This document shows, in pieces, positions 34,969 to 44,966 of a DNA stretch of 64,000 nucleotides; position 1 is the stretch's first letter; each line of letters starts with the position of its first letter. The notes beneath the pieces were generated by a model, which was not told the DNA's origin, did no database searches, and worked only from the letters and a program-made list of their open reading frames with translations. The stretch lies in contig NZ_JALPQG010000008.1 in assembly GCF_023195695.1 (NCBI RefSeq), positions 1 through 64,000 of the forward strand, given 5' to 3'. Source of the DNA: Aliiroseovarius sp. S1339. GTDB taxonomy: Bacteria > Pseudomonadota > Alphaproteobacteria > Rhodobacterales > Rhodobacteraceae. Both the position numbers and the translations under genes were made by a program.

Positions 34969-35769
34969 ATGGCACATGCAAAGAACCACGATTATCACAT
35001 TCTGCCGCCTTCGGTTAACCCGTTTCTTGGGGCTGTGGCAGGCTTCATCATGCTTTTCGGGGCAGTCCAATGGATGGCCAATGGCGTTCCGTGGATTTTC
35101 TTCATCGGCTTGGCCGGGGTGCTTTACGTGATGTACGCGTGGTGGTCGGACGTGGTCCACGAAGGCGAAACCGGCGATCACACATCGGTTGTGAAAATCG
35201 GCCTGCGCTACGGCGTGATCCTGTTCATCATGTCCGAAGTCATGTTCTTCGTGGCGTGGTTCTGGAGCTTCTTCAAACACGCGCTTTACCCGATGACCGA
35301 AGGCTCGCCCGCCATTGACGGTGTCTGGCCGCCTGAAGGGATCGAGACTTTTGATCCCTGGCATCTGCCGCTGATCAACACGCTGATCCTGCTATTGTCC
35401 GGTGCGGCAGTGACATGGGCGCACCACGCGATTGCGCATGAAAACAACCGCAAGGATCTGGTTACAGGGCTGGCGTTGGCCGTGCTTCTTGGTGCGATCT
35501 TCACGGTGTTCCAAGCCTATGAATACAGCCACGCGGCTTTCGACTTTGCAGGCAATATCTATGGCGTAAACTTCTTCATGGCGACGGGCTTTCACGGCTT
35601 TCACGTGATTGTCGGCACGATCTTCTTGTTCGTCTGCCTTGTGCGGGCAATGCAGGGCCAATTCACCCCTGAAAGTCATGTCGGGTTCGAAGCCGCAGCT
35701 TGGTACTGGCACTTCGTTGATGTCGTGTGGCTGTTCCTGTTCGCCGCCGTCTATATCTGGGGCGGTTGA
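34969..35769 (+). CDS. ctaE: Cytochrome c oxidase subunit III
   Basis: A 266-residue seven-helix subunit III. Typical segments are [16 protein letters not shown] at the start, [23 protein letters not shown] (with the lipid-binding Glu), THAWHH-like AVTWAHHAI, and the final [14 protein letters not shown]. It stabilises proton pumping by subunit I. A strong terminator follows at 35796-35826. Confidence 0.97.
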   Translation: MAHAKNHDYHILPPSVNPFLGAVAGFIMLFGAVQWMANGVPWIFFIGLAGVLYVMYAWWSDVVHEGETGDHTSVVKIGLRYGVILFIMSEVMFFVAWFWSFFKHALYPMTEGSPAIDGVWPPEGIETFDPWHLPLINTLILLLSGAAVTWAHHAIAHENNRKDLVTGLALAVLLGAIFTVFQAYEYSHAAFDFAGNIYGVNFFMATGFHGFHVIVGTIFLFVCLVRAMQGQFTPESHVGFEAAAWYWHFVDVVWLFLFAAVYIWGG

Positions 35770-35795
35770 ACCTAACCCGCAAATAGTCCTATTGC

Positions 35796-35826
35796 GGGGC
35801 GCAGGGGGCAACCTCTGCGCCCCTTT
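35796..35826 (+). terminator. Intrinsic terminator after ctaE
   Basis: GGGGCGCAG pairs with CTGCGCCCC (9 bp) around GGGGCAAC-type loop bases, then TTT. It lies 27 bases after the ctaE stop; surf1 starts 27 bases further on, so some read-through or a new promoter is needed. Confidence 0.8.
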
Positions 35827-35852
35827 CGCTTGAAGCGCTTTTGGAAACCGGC

Positions 35853-36551
35853 ATGAACCTTCGCCTGATCCTGACTGCCAGCCTTAGCATCGCCATCTTG
35901 GCGGTGTTTCTGGGCCTTGGAAAATGGCAGCTGGATCGGTTGCAATGGAAACAAGACGTGTTGGCCGACATCGAAGCGCGGATCGGTGCGGACCCGGTGG
36001 ATTTGCCCGCACAGCCCGATCCTGCCCGTGACAAATACCTGCCGGTGAAGGTTACGGGCACAATGGGCAACGAAACGCTGCGGGTGTTGGTCAGCAGCCG
36101 GGATGCGGGCGCTGGATACCGCCTGATCTCGGCACTTACGACGTCTGATGGCGCGGTCCTTATTGACCGTGGCTTCATCCGCGTGGCCGACACAATGCCT
36201 GCGAGGCCTGCGGGCGAGATCACGGTCGAAGGCAACCTGCATTGGCCGGATGACCGCAACAATGCCACGCCTGACAATCAACCGACGGATAACATATGGT
36301 TTGCCCGCGATATCGGCCAGATGGCCGCGGCTTTGAGCACACGCCCCATCTTGATCACCGCCCGCCAGACAACCCCGCCCGAAGCTGCGATCACCCCAAT
36401 GCCCGTGACCAGTGCTGGCATTCCCAACGACCATCTGGAATACGCGATGACGTGGTTTTTGATGGCCGCGACATGGGTGATGATGACAGGCTTTGCGCTT
36501 TGGCGTATGAAGCGGCGAACACGTGACACTCGCATCCCAAGGAACGACTGA
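35853..36551 (+). CDS. SURF1-family oxidase assembly protein
   Basis: A 232-residue protein with a membrane helix at each end (about residues 5-22 and 200-220) and a periplasmic domain between, the SURF1 layout. Conserved pieces are LGKWQLDRLQWK, AGYRLISAL, VLIDRGFI and NDHLEYAMTWFLMAATW. SURF1 helps insert haem A into subunit I. The TTG at 35841 is in frame but the ATG at 35853 is favoured. One base separates its stop from the thrC start. Confidence 0.93.
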   Translation: MNLRLILTASLSIAILAVFLGLGKWQLDRLQWKQDVLADIEARIGADPVDLPAQPDPARDKYLPVKVTGTMGNETLRVLVSSRDAGAGYRLISALTTSDGAVLIDRGFIRVADTMPARPAGEITVEGNLHWPDDRNNATPDNQPTDNIWFARDIGQMAAALSTRPILITARQTTPPEAAITPMPVTSAGIPNDHLEYAMTWFLMAATWVMMTGFALWRMKRRTRDTRIPRND

Positions 36552-36552
36552 A

Positions 36553-37938
36553 ATGCGCTATATCTCTACCCGTGGTGACGCCCCGGACCTCGGCTTTGAA
36601 GATGCCATGCTGACGGGTCTTGCCCGCGACGGCGGCCTTTACGTGCCCGAGACCGTGCCAACCATGAGCGCAGGCGACATCGCCGCCTTGGCCGGGTTGC
36701 CGTATGAAGAGGTCGCCTTTCGCGTGATGCGCCCCTTCGTGTCCGACACCTTCACTGACGAGGAATTCGCCGACATCATTGCCAAAGCCTATGCAGGGTT
36801 CAATCACGACGCCCGCGCGCCTCTGGTGCAACTTGGTGCGAACCATTTCTTGCTGGAACTGTTCCACGGCCCCACGCTGGCGTTTAAAGACTTCGCGATG
36901 CAGCTGATTGGCCAGCTTTTCCAAGTGGCGCTCAGCCGCCGGGGCGAAAAAGTGACCATCGTGGGGGCGACGTCGGGCGATACTGGGTCTGCTGCCATTG
37001 AGGCATTCAAGGGGCTGGATGCGGTCGATGTGTTCATCCTGTTCCCACATGGCCGCGTCTCGGACGTGCAGCGCCGTCAGATGACCACGCCGACCGAGGC
37101 CAACGTCCACGCGCTGGCCATGGATGGTGATTTCGACGATTGCCAAGCCCGCCTGAAAGACATGTTCAACGATTTCGAGTTTCGCGATGCGGTGAAACTG
37201 GCCGGCGTGAACTCGATCAACTGGGCGCGGGTGCTGGCGCAGGTTGTGTATTACTTCACCTCGGCCGTTGCCTTGGGTGCGCCGCACCGCAAGGTCAGCT
37301 TCACGGTCCCCACCGGCAATTTCGGGGATATCTTTGCAGGCTATATCGCCAAGAAGATGGGCCTGCCCATTGACCAACTGGTGATCGCCACCAATCAAAA
37401 TGACATTCTACACCGCACGATGGAAACCGGCGCCTATACCAAGGCGGGGGTCACGCCCTCGATCAGCCCGTCGATGGACATTCAGGTGTCGTCGAATTTT
37501 GAGCGCGTGCTGTTTGACGCCTATGGGCGCGACGGCAAAGTGGTCGCGGACCAGATGGCAGACCTGTCAAACGGCGGTTTCAAAATCAGCCAAGGCGCGA
37601 TGGAGTTTCTGCGCGAAACCTTCGACAGCGGGCGCGCGTCCGAGGACGAAACCATGGCGCAAATCAAAACCTCGTTCGCGCGCACGGGCGAAGTTCTGTG
37701 TCCGCATTCCGCAGTTGGAGTGAAAGTGGCCGAGGACCATCTGGGCGACAGTCCGATGATCACGCTGGCCACAGCGCATCCGGCGAAATTCCCCGCAGCG
37801 GTCAAAGATGCCTGCGGTCAGGACGCGCCGCTGCCCCCCCGCATGTCCGGTCTGTTTGACCGCGACGAACGCATGACGCGGGTGGCCAATGATCTGGGCG
37901 CGCTGGAAGCTTTGATCCGTGAACGGACGGGACGGTAA
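36553..37938 (+). CDS. thrC: Threonine synthase
   Basis: A 461-residue PLP enzyme converting O-phosphohomoserine to threonine. The PLP lysine lies in HGPTLAFKDFAMQ, and the phosphate-binding VGATSGDTGSAAIEAF and PTGNFGDIFAGY segments are intact. It belongs to the longer class typical of proteobacteria and fungi. The ATG at 36553, one base after surf1, is used instead of 36523, which would overlap surf1. lysC, encoding the first enzyme of the same amino acid family, lies further right. Confidence 0.96.
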   Translation: MRYISTRGDAPDLGFEDAMLTGLARDGGLYVPETVPTMSAGDIAALAGLPYEEVAFRVMRPFVSDTFTDEEFADIIAKAYAGFNHDARAPLVQLGANHFLLELFHGPTLAFKDFAMQLIGQLFQVALSRRGEKVTIVGATSGDTGSAAIEAFKGLDAVDVFILFPHGRVSDVQRRQMTTPTEANVHALAMDGDFDDCQARLKDMFNDFEFRDAVKLAGVNSINWARVLAQVVYYFTSAVALGAPHRKVSFTVPTGNFGDIFAGYIAKKMGLPIDQLVIATNQNDILHRTMETGAYTKAGVTPSISPSMDIQVSSNFERVLFDAYGRDGKVVADQMADLSNGGFKISQGAMEFLRETFDSGRASEDETMAQIKTSFARTGEVLCPHSAVGVKVAEDHLGDSPMITLATAHPAKFPAAVKDACGQDAPLPPRMSGLFDRDERMTRVANDLGALEALIRERTGR

Positions 37939-37944
37939 CGCCAC

Positions 37945-39207
37945 ATGACTGTGAAACTGGACAGATTGCCGAATGGCGTGCGCGTGGTGACCGAAGCGAT
38001 GCCGGGGCTGGAAAGCGCCTCGATCGGGGTGTGGGTGACGGCAGGGGGGCGCCACGAGACGCCCGCCCAGAACGGCATCGCACATTTCCTTGAGCACATG
38101 GCCTTCAAAGGCACCCAAAAACGCTCAGCCCTTGAGATTGCCGAGGCGATCGAGGACGTGGGTGGCTATATCAACGCCTATACCTCGCGCGAGGTAACGG
38201 CCTATTACGTGCGCGTTCTGAAGAACGACGTGGCGCTGGCGCTGGACGTGATATCGGACATCGTCTTGAACCCGGTGTTCGATGAAAACGAGATCGAGAT
38301 CGAACGCGGCGTGATCTTGCAGGAAATCGGCCAAGCGCTGGATACACCCGACGATGTGGTGTTTGACTGGCTGCAAGAGGTCGCCTTCCCCGATCAACCC
38401 ATAGGGCGAACTATTCTTGGCCCGGCGGAACGCGTGCAATCGTTCGGGCGCGGTGATTTGTCGTCCTTCGTTGACCAGCATTATGGGCCGGATCAGTTGA
38501 TCCTGTCGGCCGCTGGTGCGGTCGATCACGACCAAATCCTGCGTTTGGCCGAAGCCGCGTTTGGGCATCTGCGCCCAAGCAAGTCGCGCGCGATAGATGG
38601 TGCACGTTGGTCCAGCGGCGAACGGGTCGAGGTACGTAATGGGCTGGAGCAGGTCCATTTCACCCTGGCCCTCGAAGCTCCCAGCTATCGTGACGATGCG
38701 TTTTACGCGGCGCAACTGTTCAGCTCCGCCTTGGGCGGCGGCATGTCCTCGCGTTTGTTTCAGGAAGTGCGCGAAAAGCGCGGGCTGTGCTATTCGATCT
38801 TCTCGCAACTTGGCGCCTATGATGACACCGGAATGATGACGATCTACGCGGGCACGTCGGGCGATGACATCGCCGACCTGTCCACGCTGTGCATCGACGA
38901 GATGAAGCGCGCTGCAAGCGATATGACGGAACGCGAGTTGGAGCGCGCGCGTGTCCAGATGAAAGCGGGACTGCTGATGGGGTTGGAAAGCCCCTCGGCG
39001 CGGGCAGAACGAATGGCGCGACTGGTCGCCATCTGGGATCGCGTGCCCCCCTTGTCTGAAGCTGTCGAAAAGATTGATGCGGTAACGCTTGCCGATATGC
39101 GCGGCTTCGGGGCCAGCCTGACCACGGGCAAGATGGCGATGGCTGTCTATGGCCCGGCTGAAAAGGCCCTGAGCCTTGAGGCGCTGCAAGACAGGCGCGC
39201 GGCCTGA
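37945..39207 (+). CDS. M16-family zinc peptidase (processing-peptidase type)
   Basis: A 420-residue inverzincin. The HFLEH motif (His47, Glu50, His51) binds zinc and supplies the catalytic Glu, with the third ligand near EIEIERGVILQE. It resembles the bacterial relative of the mitochondrial processing peptidase beta subunit and is standard beside thrC in alphaproteobacteria. The C-terminal half (LGGGMSSRLFQEVREKRGLCYSI) is the second M16 domain, with intact RLFQ-x2-R and CYS elements. The natural substrate is not known. It overlaps the next gene by one base. Confidence 0.92.
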   Translation: MTVKLDRLPNGVRVVTEAMPGLESASIGVWVTAGGRHETPAQNGIAHFLEHMAFKGTQKRSALEIAEAIEDVGGYINAYTSREVTAYYVRVLKNDVALALDVISDIVLNPVFDENEIEIERGVILQEIGQALDTPDDVVFDWLQEVAFPDQPIGRTILGPAERVQSFGRGDLSSFVDQHYGPDQLILSAAGAVDHDQILRLAEAAFGHLRPSKSRAIDGARWSSGERVEVRNGLEQVHFTLALEAPSYRDDAFYAAQLFSSALGGGMSSRLFQEVREKRGLCYSIFSQLGAYDDTGMMTIYAGTSGDDIADLSTLCIDEMKRAASDMTERELERARVQMKAGLLMGLESPSARAERMARLVAIWDRVPPLSEAVEKIDAVTLADMRGFGASLTTGKMAMAVYGPAEKALSLEALQDRRAA

Positions 39208-39791
39208 TGCTGGGGCGATCCAAGAAGGTTAGGCTCGACACAGAACGGTTGACCCTCCGCCCGCCTGCGCATGGCGATTTCCGCGCGTGGTCGGCGTTGC
39301 GCGCGGCCGGGCGCGAGTTTCTAACCCCGTGGGAGCCGACATGGGCGAAAGATCACCTGAGCCGCAAAAGTTTCACCAACCGGGTCTATTGGGCCAACCG
39401 CGCGATCCAAGGGGGGACGGCGCTTCCGCTGTTTATGTTTCGCCGCGCTGACAACGTGCTGGTTGGTGCGGTCACGCTGGATCACATCCGGCGTGGCCCC
39501 GCCCAAGCTGGAACGACTGGCTATTGGGTGGGCGAACGGTTTGCGCGCCAGGGCTATATGCGCGAAGGGCTGGAAGCCATGGTGCATTACGCGTTCAATG
39601 AGCTTGACCTGTCGCGGCTAGAGGCAGGGTGCTTGCCGGAAAACGCCGCCTCGCGCGGGGTGCTGGAAAAGGTCGGCTACAAATATGAAGGCGTGGCGCA
39701 AAGCTACCTGCAAATCAACGGACGCTGGCGAAACCACGTGCTTTATGCCAACCTTCGATCAGACCGGCGCGGACGCACGCAGGCGGGCTAG
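39207..39791 (+). CDS. GNAT N-acetyltransferase, RimJ/RimL-like
   Basis: A 194-residue GNAT enzyme resembling RimJ, which acetylates the N-terminus of ribosomal protein S5. It has RLTLRPPAHGDFRAW near the start, the acetyl-CoA stretch GYWVGERFARQGYMREGLEAMVHYAF, and ENAASRGVLEKVGYKYEG (motif B). The start overlaps the M16 peptidase stop (TGATG), so the two are coupled. The ribosomal substrate is inferred from family resemblance. Confidence 0.85.
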   Translation: MLGRSKKVRLDTERLTLRPPAHGDFRAWSALRAAGREFLTPWEPTWAKDHLSRKSFTNRVYWANRAIQGGTALPLFMFRRADNVLVGAVTLDHIRRGPAQAGTTGYWVGERFARQGYMREGLEAMVHYAFNELDLSRLEAGCLPENAASRGVLEKVGYKYEGVAQSYLQINGRWRNHVLYANLRSDRRGRTQAG

Positions 39792-39855
39792 GGCGACCGG
39801 TTTCCTGACAGGAGCGCTCGCCGGATATTAGTGATCAGAGAATGAGGGCGCGGGC

Positions 39856-41259
39856 GTGAATTCTGCCGATGGTGTTTTTGAAGCAAGTTTACGGACAAAG
39901 CTGCCGGAAGCGGTGTTTCGACCCCTGGAGCCCCGCTATCTGGAAGAGCCGCGCGGGCTGTTTCACGGCGGCGGTGGTCTTCTTCTCGCCCCTTCATCCA
40001 CCGACCAAGTAGCCACCATCATTCGTGCCTGTGCCGACGTTCAAGTTCCGGTCGTGCCTTATGGCGGCGGCACTGGACTTGTGGGTGGGCAAATCATGCC
40101 GGACGCGCAGCCTGTGATACTAAGCCTCGAACGGATGACCCGTATTCGCGCCGTTCATGAAGCCGAGAATGTTCTGGTGGCAGAAGCGGGTGCGGTGCTC
40201 GCGGATGTTCAGGCCGCAGCAGAGGAAGCCGGGCGTCTGTTCCCCTTGTCGCTGGCGTCCGAAGGGTCATGCCGGATCGGCGGGTGCCTGTCGACCAATG
40301 CAGGCGGGGTTAATGTGCTGCGCTATGGATCGGCGCGCGACCTGTGCCTTGGGGTCGAGGCCGTGTTGCCCGACGGGTCGGTGCACCACGGTTTGAAACG
40401 GTTGCGCAAGGACAATACGGGGTTTGACCTGCGGGCCCTGTTATGTGGGGCCGAAGGCTCTCTGGGCGTGATAACTGCCGCCAGCCTGCGGCTTTTTCCA
40501 CAACCCGCCCGTCAAGGCACGGCGCTTTTGACGGTGCGCGATCCCTCTACAGCGTTGGAGCTTCTGTCACTGACGCAGGCACAATTGGGGCAAGCAATCA
40601 GTGCGTTTGAGTTGATCAAGGGCACCGGATTGGACTTTCTGGTGGCTGCCGGATTGGGCGGCGCGCAGCCATTTGCCGACAGACCCAACTGGTCAGTTTT
40701 GATCGAGCTTGGCTTGGGACCGACGCAAGATCCCGACGCCGAACTGACCAGCCTTTTTGAGGCCGCTGTATCAGCCGGGCTGGCCTATGACGGTGTGATC
40801 GCGCAAAGTGATGGCCAGCGTGCGGCCCTTTGGAAGCTGCGCGAAGAGATTCCGTTGGCCAACAAAGTCATTGGTGCGATCAGCTCACACGACATCTCGC
40901 TGCCCCTGTCCGCCATCACCGCCTTTTTAGCCGCGGCTGACGATGCCCTGCTGCAACGCGCCCCGTTTCGCGTCAACGCATTCGGACATCTGGGTGACGG
41001 CAATCTGCATTACAACGTGTTTCCACCAGATGGTCAGTCTGCGGCCGATTTTATCCATGTGCGTCAAGAGGTGCGGGATATCGTTTATGGTCTGGTGCAG
41101 AGCCATGAGGGATCATTCAGCGCCGAGCATGGAATTGGTCGACTCAAGCCCACCGAGTTGAAACGCTACGGCGACCCAGCGCGCCTTGTTGCGATGCGCA
41201 AAATCAAAGATGCGCTTGATCCGGTGGGTATCATGAATCCGGGCGTCATCTTCGACTGA
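39856..41259 (+). CDS. FAD-linked oxidase, GlcD / D-2-hydroxyglutarate dehydrogenase type
   Basis: A 467-residue flavoprotein of the VAO/PCMH fold. The FAD-binding part has VVPYGGGTGLVGGQIM and SLASEGSCRIGGCLSTNAGG; the C-terminal oxidase domain has FGHLGDGNLHYNVF and FSAEHGIGRLKPTELKRY. It should oxidise a D-2-hydroxyacid, passing electrons to ETF or another carrier. It begins with GTG. It stands alone with a terminator behind it and no GlcE/GlcF genes, which favours a single-subunit D-2-hydroxyglutarate- or D-lactate-type enzyme over glycolate oxidase. Confidence 0.87.
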   Translation: MNSADGVFEASLRTKLPEAVFRPLEPRYLEEPRGLFHGGGGLLLAPSSTDQVATIIRACADVQVPVVPYGGGTGLVGGQIMPDAQPVILSLERMTRIRAVHEAENVLVAEAGAVLADVQAAAEEAGRLFPLSLASEGSCRIGGCLSTNAGGVNVLRYGSARDLCLGVEAVLPDGSVHHGLKRLRKDNTGFDLRALLCGAEGSLGVITAASLRLFPQPARQGTALLTVRDPSTALELLSLTQAQLGQAISAFELIKGTGLDFLVAAGLGGAQPFADRPNWSVLIELGLGPTQDPDAELTSLFEAAVSAGLAYDGVIAQSDGQRAALWKLREEIPLANKVIGAISSHDISLPLSAITAFLAAADDALLQRAPFRVNAFGHLGDGNLHYNVFPPDGQSAADFIHVRQEVRDIVYGLVQSHEGSFSAEHGIGRLKPTELKRYGDPARLVAMRKIKDALDPVGIMNPGVIFD

Positions 41260-41301
41260 ACAGCCGATTAGTTGTAAAATATCACTACGTAATCGCAAAA
41301 G

Positions 41302-41332
41302 AAAACGCCCCGCCAGGGTGGGACGGGGCGTT
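41302..41332. terminator. Hairpin between the FAD oxidase gene and apt
   Basis: AACGCCCCG pairs with CGGGGCGTT (9 bp) around an 11-base loop, flanked by an A-run on the left and TT on the right. It lies between convergent genes and may act for both. Confidence 0.75.
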
Positions 41333-41414
41333 GCACGAAATGTCATGCTAGCAAGCAGCGCCTGAAATAATCTCAGGCAAGAACTGGTTTAGGGCATCGA
41401 AGTTAACGCAAAGT

Positions 41415-41954
41415 TCACAGGCCGTCGAATTCGCACAGAACATGGACATCCATGCCCATTTCTTCGATCAGCTTGCGCCCGCCCAATTCCGGCAGGTCAA
41501 CGATGAACGCGCAGCCAACAATCTCGCCGCCCAGCCGTTCGATCAATTTGATGCCAGCCTCGGCGGTGCCGCCCGTCGCAAGCAGGTCATCGACCAGCAA
41601 GATCTTCTCGCCGGGTTGGATCGCGTCATCATGGATTTCCACCACCGCTTCGCCATATTCCAGCGTATAGGATTGTGACAGCGTGGCGCCGGGCAGTTTC
41701 CCTTTTTTGCGGATAGGCACGAAGCCAAGGGTCAATTGGTGGGCAATCGCGCCACCCAGAATGAAACCGCGTGCCTCGAGCCCGATCACCTTGTCGATCT
41801 GCATACCCGCATAGGGATGCAGCATCTGATCGACCGCCATACGAAACCCGCGCGGGTCGGCGAAAAGCGTCGTCACATCGCGAAACAGGATGCCTTCATG
41901 CGGGAAGTCGACGATGGTGCGGATATAGTCCTTGACGGTCTTGCCCTTGTTCAT
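41415..41954 (-). CDS. apt: Adenine phosphoribosyltransferase
   Basis: A 179-residue type I phosphoribosyltransferase salvaging adenine to AMP. The PRPP-binding loop is [33 protein letters not shown] and [12 protein letters not shown] are family blocks. The frame is open to 42050 but the ATG at 41954 ([12 protein letters not shown]) is the normal start. It lies 70 bases downstream of mtnP, which produces adenine, so the pair makes a compact adenine-salvage unit. Confidence 0.96.
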   Translation of the reverse strand: MNKGKTVKDYIRTIVDFPHEGILFRDVTTLFADPRGFRMAVDQMLHPYAGMQIDKVIGLEARGFILGGAIAHQLTLGFVPIRKKGKLPGATLSQSYTLEYGEAVVEIHDDAIQPGEKILLVDDLLATGGTAEAGIKLIERLGGEIVGCAFIVDLPELGGRKLIEEMGMDVHVLCEFDGL

Positions 41955-42024
41955 GCGGACGCCTTTCAAAAAATAGTCGGCCTTGGTGTGGCGCAAAGCG
42001 ATGAATGACGCAAGGGGCGCATGG

Positions 42025-42894
42025 TCATAGAACACGCCCCGCGACCGCATCCAGTTTGGCCAAAAGCGCCGGGTCGCGTTTGTCAGGTGCGGTCATGATC
42101 GCCATGTCCAGCGCGCGATCACACCCATGTGGGCAGGGCGCGCGATCCGAACCAAGAAGCGCAGGCAGACCAGCGACCATCCGGCGCGCCTTGTCGCCAT
42201 TGCCAGTGAGCGTTGCAATCACTTGCGCCACGTCAACCTCGTCATGGTCCGGGTGCCAGCAGTCATAGTCGGTGACCATCGCGACCGAGGCGTAGCAAAG
42301 CTCGGCCTCGCGGGCCAGTTTGGCCTCGGGCATATTGGTCATGCCGATCACATGTGCGCCCCATTGGTCGCGATACATCCGGCTTTCGGCGAGGGTCGAA
42401 AACTGCGGGCCTTCCATCGCCAGATAGGTGCCGCCCTCGTGGACTGTGACACCCGCCTCACGCGCTGATGAGGCACAAGCAGCCGACAAGCGCGGGCAGG
42501 TCGGATGGGCAAAGCCAACATGGGCCACACAACCCGACCCGAAAAAGCTTTTCGCTCGCGCGAAAGTGCGGTCAATAAATTGATCTACAATGACAAAATC
42601 GCCCGGCGCCATGTCTTCGCGAAACGAGCCACAGGCGGAAACGCTGATTACATCTGTCACACCCAAGCGTTTGAGGGCGTCGATATTGGCACGATAGGGC
42701 ACGTCGGACGGGCCATGCACATGGCCGCGCCCGTGACGTGGCAGGAAGGCCATCTTCACCCCGTCAAGCGAGCCTGTTAGAATCAGATCGGACGGGTCGC
42801 CCCATGGGCTGTCCACTTTTGTCCATGTCGCGTCGCTTAGACCGTCTATGTCGTAGACGCCAGATCCGCCGATGATGCCGATGACCGTGTCCAT
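42025..42894 (-). CDS. mtnP: S-methyl-5'-thioadenosine phosphorylase
   Basis: A 289-residue nucleoside phosphorylase that splits methylthioadenosine into adenine and methylthioribose-1-phosphate. [14 protein letters not shown] (phosphate loop), [20 protein letters not shown] and [36 protein letters not shown] are diagnostic. Adenine produced here is the substrate of Apt, encoded just downstream on the same strand. Confidence 0.95.
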   Translation of the reverse strand: MDTVIGIIGGSGVYDIDGLSDATWTKVDSPWGDPSDLILTGSLDGVKMAFLPRHGRGHVHGPSDVPYRANIDALKRLGVTDVISVSACGSFREDMAPGDFVIVDQFIDRTFARAKSFFGSGCVAHVGFAHPTCPRLSAACASSAREAGVTVHEGGTYLAMEGPQFSTLAESRMYRDQWGAHVIGMTNMPEAKLAREAELCYASVAMVTDYDCWHPDHDEVDVAQVIATLTGNGDKARRMVAGLPALLGSDRAPCPHGCDRALDMAIMTAPDKRDPALLAKLDAVAGRVL

Positions 42895-43002
42895 AAATGC
42901 CTCCGCTTTGCTATTTTGCGGTATCTTACGGTGCGTTTGGATTACGCGCCATGTGCATCGCGCGTTCGCGCCGCGCTTGGCATTACCAATGGGCTGTTGA
43001 TC

Positions 43003-43671
43003 TTAGAGTTTGTCTGCGATCTGATGGGATAACGCCTCCAATGAAGCCAGATCGCCCGCATCTAATGCCACACGTGCGCGGGCGATCTGATCCGTTGGCC
43101 AATCCCACCACGCAAGCTGATTTACCCGGTCAATGTCGGCGGCAGGGAGGCGCATCTTGACCACTTGGGCCGGATTGCCTGCCACGATGGCATAATCCGG
43201 CACATCCTCGCGCACGACCGATCCCGCGCCGATAATTGCGCCGTTTCCGATCGTCACCGCGGGGCAGATGATCGCGCCATAGCCCAGCCACACGTCATGG
43301 CCGATGCGCGTGTCGCGGCAATCGGGTTGTGCCATAACCTCCTGATCAAGCGCAAAAATACCAAAAGGGAAGCTGGTCAGCCCAGCATAGGCGTGGTTGG
43401 CCGACGCTGTGATGAGCCGGACACCGTGGGCGATCTGGCAGAACTTGCCGATGATCAAACGACCTTCGGACATAGGGAACAAGTATGGCGCTAAGCGGGC
43501 CGCCCAGCCGTCCGGCGGGGGAGGGTCGAAATCCGAGGCGTAGGTGAAGTCGCCAACCTCGATATTTGCTTGGTCGATCACATTGGACAGAAAAACTGTG
43601 CCGTCATGGGTGGAACCATCGGGCAGGGTGACGGGGTGGACGTGCGCGGCGTCGGGCATGACAAACGGCAT
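43003..43671 (-). CDS. Hexapeptide-repeat xenobiotic acyltransferase (CatB/Vat-like)
   Basis: A 222-residue left-handed beta-helix acyltransferase. Hexapeptide turns are visible (RLIIGKFCQIAHGVRLIT, then TRIGHDVWLGYGAIICPAVTIGNGAIIGAGSVV), and the catalytic His lies in ANHAY. Layout and length match CatB/VatD chloramphenicol and streptogramin acetyltransferases, but many chromosomal relatives have other or unknown substrates, so I do not call it a resistance gene. AGGAGA precedes the ATG. Confidence 0.85.
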   Translation of the reverse strand: MPFVMPDAAHVHPVTLPDGSTHDGTVFLSNVIDQANIEVGDFTYASDFDPPPPDGWAARLAPYLFPMSEGRLIIGKFCQIAHGVRLITASANHAYAGLTSFPFGIFALDQEVMAQPDCRDTRIGHDVWLGYGAIICPAVTIGNGAIIGAGSVVREDVPDYAIVAGNPAQVVKMRLPAADIDRVNQLAWWDWPTDQIARARVALDAGDLASLEALSHQIADKL

Positions 43672-43770
43672 GGGATCTCCTTTAGAAATAGAAATGTGGA
43701 AATCAGGCCGCTTTGTTCATGACACCCTCCATGGCTGCTTCTTTACCTTAGCAGGCCGGGACAAAGGCGT

Positions 43771-44376
43771 CTATTCACCGGGGCGTTTCAGGGCAAACTT
43801 GTCCGTCACAACCGTGTAGTCGCGATAGCCAAGCCGCGCCAAAGGGCGCGCGAGGGTTATGTCGAAGATGCCATCCACAAGGCAATCATCGCGTAGATGA
43901 ATACCTGTTACCTCGCCAAAGCAGACCAGGTTTTCATCGCCGGGCAGACGGGTAATCTGTGTCAGTTTGCATTCCAATGCAGCGGGTGCGGCAGGCAGGC
44001 GAGACGCCGCAATTGTCGAACACTCGACCCGCTGCAACCCGGCCGTCGCGATTTCGTCCTCGGTGCGGGGATAGCCGCCAGCCGAAATATTCATCGCCTC
44101 GGTCAATTCTTCCCCCACCATATGGACGCAAAAGACACCTGTCGCGTTGATGTTGTCGATCGTATCCTTGCCCAGTTCGCGATCTTCCTTGCGCGAGGTG
44201 GTGGCGAACATGACCTGTGGCGGATCATAGGCGACCCCATTGAAAAACGAATAGGGCGCAAGGTTTTCCGACCCATCCGCGCCGCGGGTTGTAATCCAAG
44301 CGATGGGGCGCGGGACAATCAACGCGTTGAATGGGTTATGTGGCAACCCGTGCCCATTTTTCGGCTTATAGAACAC
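43771..44376 (-). CDS. Flavin reductase-like FMN-binding protein
   Basis: A 201-residue protein of the flavin reductase/FMN split-barrel family. NPFNALIVPRPIAWITT and LAPYSFFNGVAYDPPQVMFATTSRKEDRELGKDTIDNI form the FMN-binding region. Homologues are annotated flavin reductase or DUF447-like. The frame is open to 44817, but that would overlap the divergent acetyltransferase gene; the GTG at 44376 with a GGGAGAAG site gives the proper N-terminus VFYKPKNGHG. Substrate unknown. Confidence 0.85.
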   Translation of the reverse strand: MFYKPKNGHGLPHNPFNALIVPRPIAWITTRGADGSENLAPYSFFNGVAYDPPQVMFATTSRKEDRELGKDTIDNINATGVFCVHMVGEELTEAMNISAGGYPRTEDEIATAGLQRVECSTIAASRLPAAPAALECKLTQITRLPGDENLVCFGEVTGIHLRDDCLVDGIFDITLARPLARLGYRDYTVVTDKFALKRPGE

Positions 44377-44447
44377 CCGCTTCTCCCTTCCTTTTTGACG
44401 TTCTGCCGTGATAGCAGCAATGAACGGCAGAAGACGAGGGGCAGCAG

Positions 44448-44966
44448 GTGTATCACCTGACAGAAGAAACCGAAGAGGATTGGTGGGAGGTCGAGGCGCT
44501 TTACGATCTTTGCTTTGCGCCGGGGCGCGAGGCGTTGTCGTCGTATCGGTTGCGCGACGGTATTGCGCCTGTGGCTCACATGTCGTTGGTCGCACGCGAT
44601 GATGCCGGTATCTTGTCGGGCGCGATCCGCTATTGGCCAGTGACAATTGTCGGGGACGCCGGACGACATGCGGCGTTACTTCTTGGGCCCGTCGCCGTGC
44701 ACCCAACTCGTCAGGGCGAGGGGCTGGGCGGTCACCTGATCCGCGAAAGCCTTCTGGTGGCGCAAGGCCTTGGCATTGCGCGGGTGATGCTGGTCGGCGA
44801 TGCGCCTTATTACGCACGGTTCGGGTTTTCCAAACTGGACGGCATCGTTATGCCGCCCCCAACCAACCCGGACCGCGTGCTGGGCTACCGGCTTCAGGAC
44901 GGCGCTTGGGCGGGAGTCACAGGGAACGTCACGCGGGTTACATCCGAACCTGTGGGTTCCGCTTGA
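44448..44966 (+). CDS. GNAT acetyltransferase (YhbS-like)
   Basis: A 172-residue N-acetyltransferase starting with GTG. The acetyl-CoA motif is LLGPVAVHPTRQGEGLGGHLIRESL (Q/R-x2-G-x-G), followed by VMLVGDAPYYARFGF, typical of the YhbS group. The substrate is unknown. Its last 29 bases overlap the end of a small convergent membrane-protein gene. Confidence 0.87.
   Translation: MYHLTEETEEDWWEVEALYDLCFAPGREALSSYRLRDGIAPVAHMSLVARDDAGILSGAIRYWPVTIVGDAGRHAALLLGPVAVHPTRQGEGLGGHLIRESLLVAQGLGIARVMLVGDAPYYARFGFSKLDGIVMPPPTNPDRVLGYRLQDGAWAGVTGNVTRVTSEPVGSA

Noticed and set aside
43003-43671. Antibiotic resistance call for the CatB-like acyltransferase
   Set aside because: The hexapeptide acyltransferase family is broad and the gene has no resistance context, so a resistance role is not supported.
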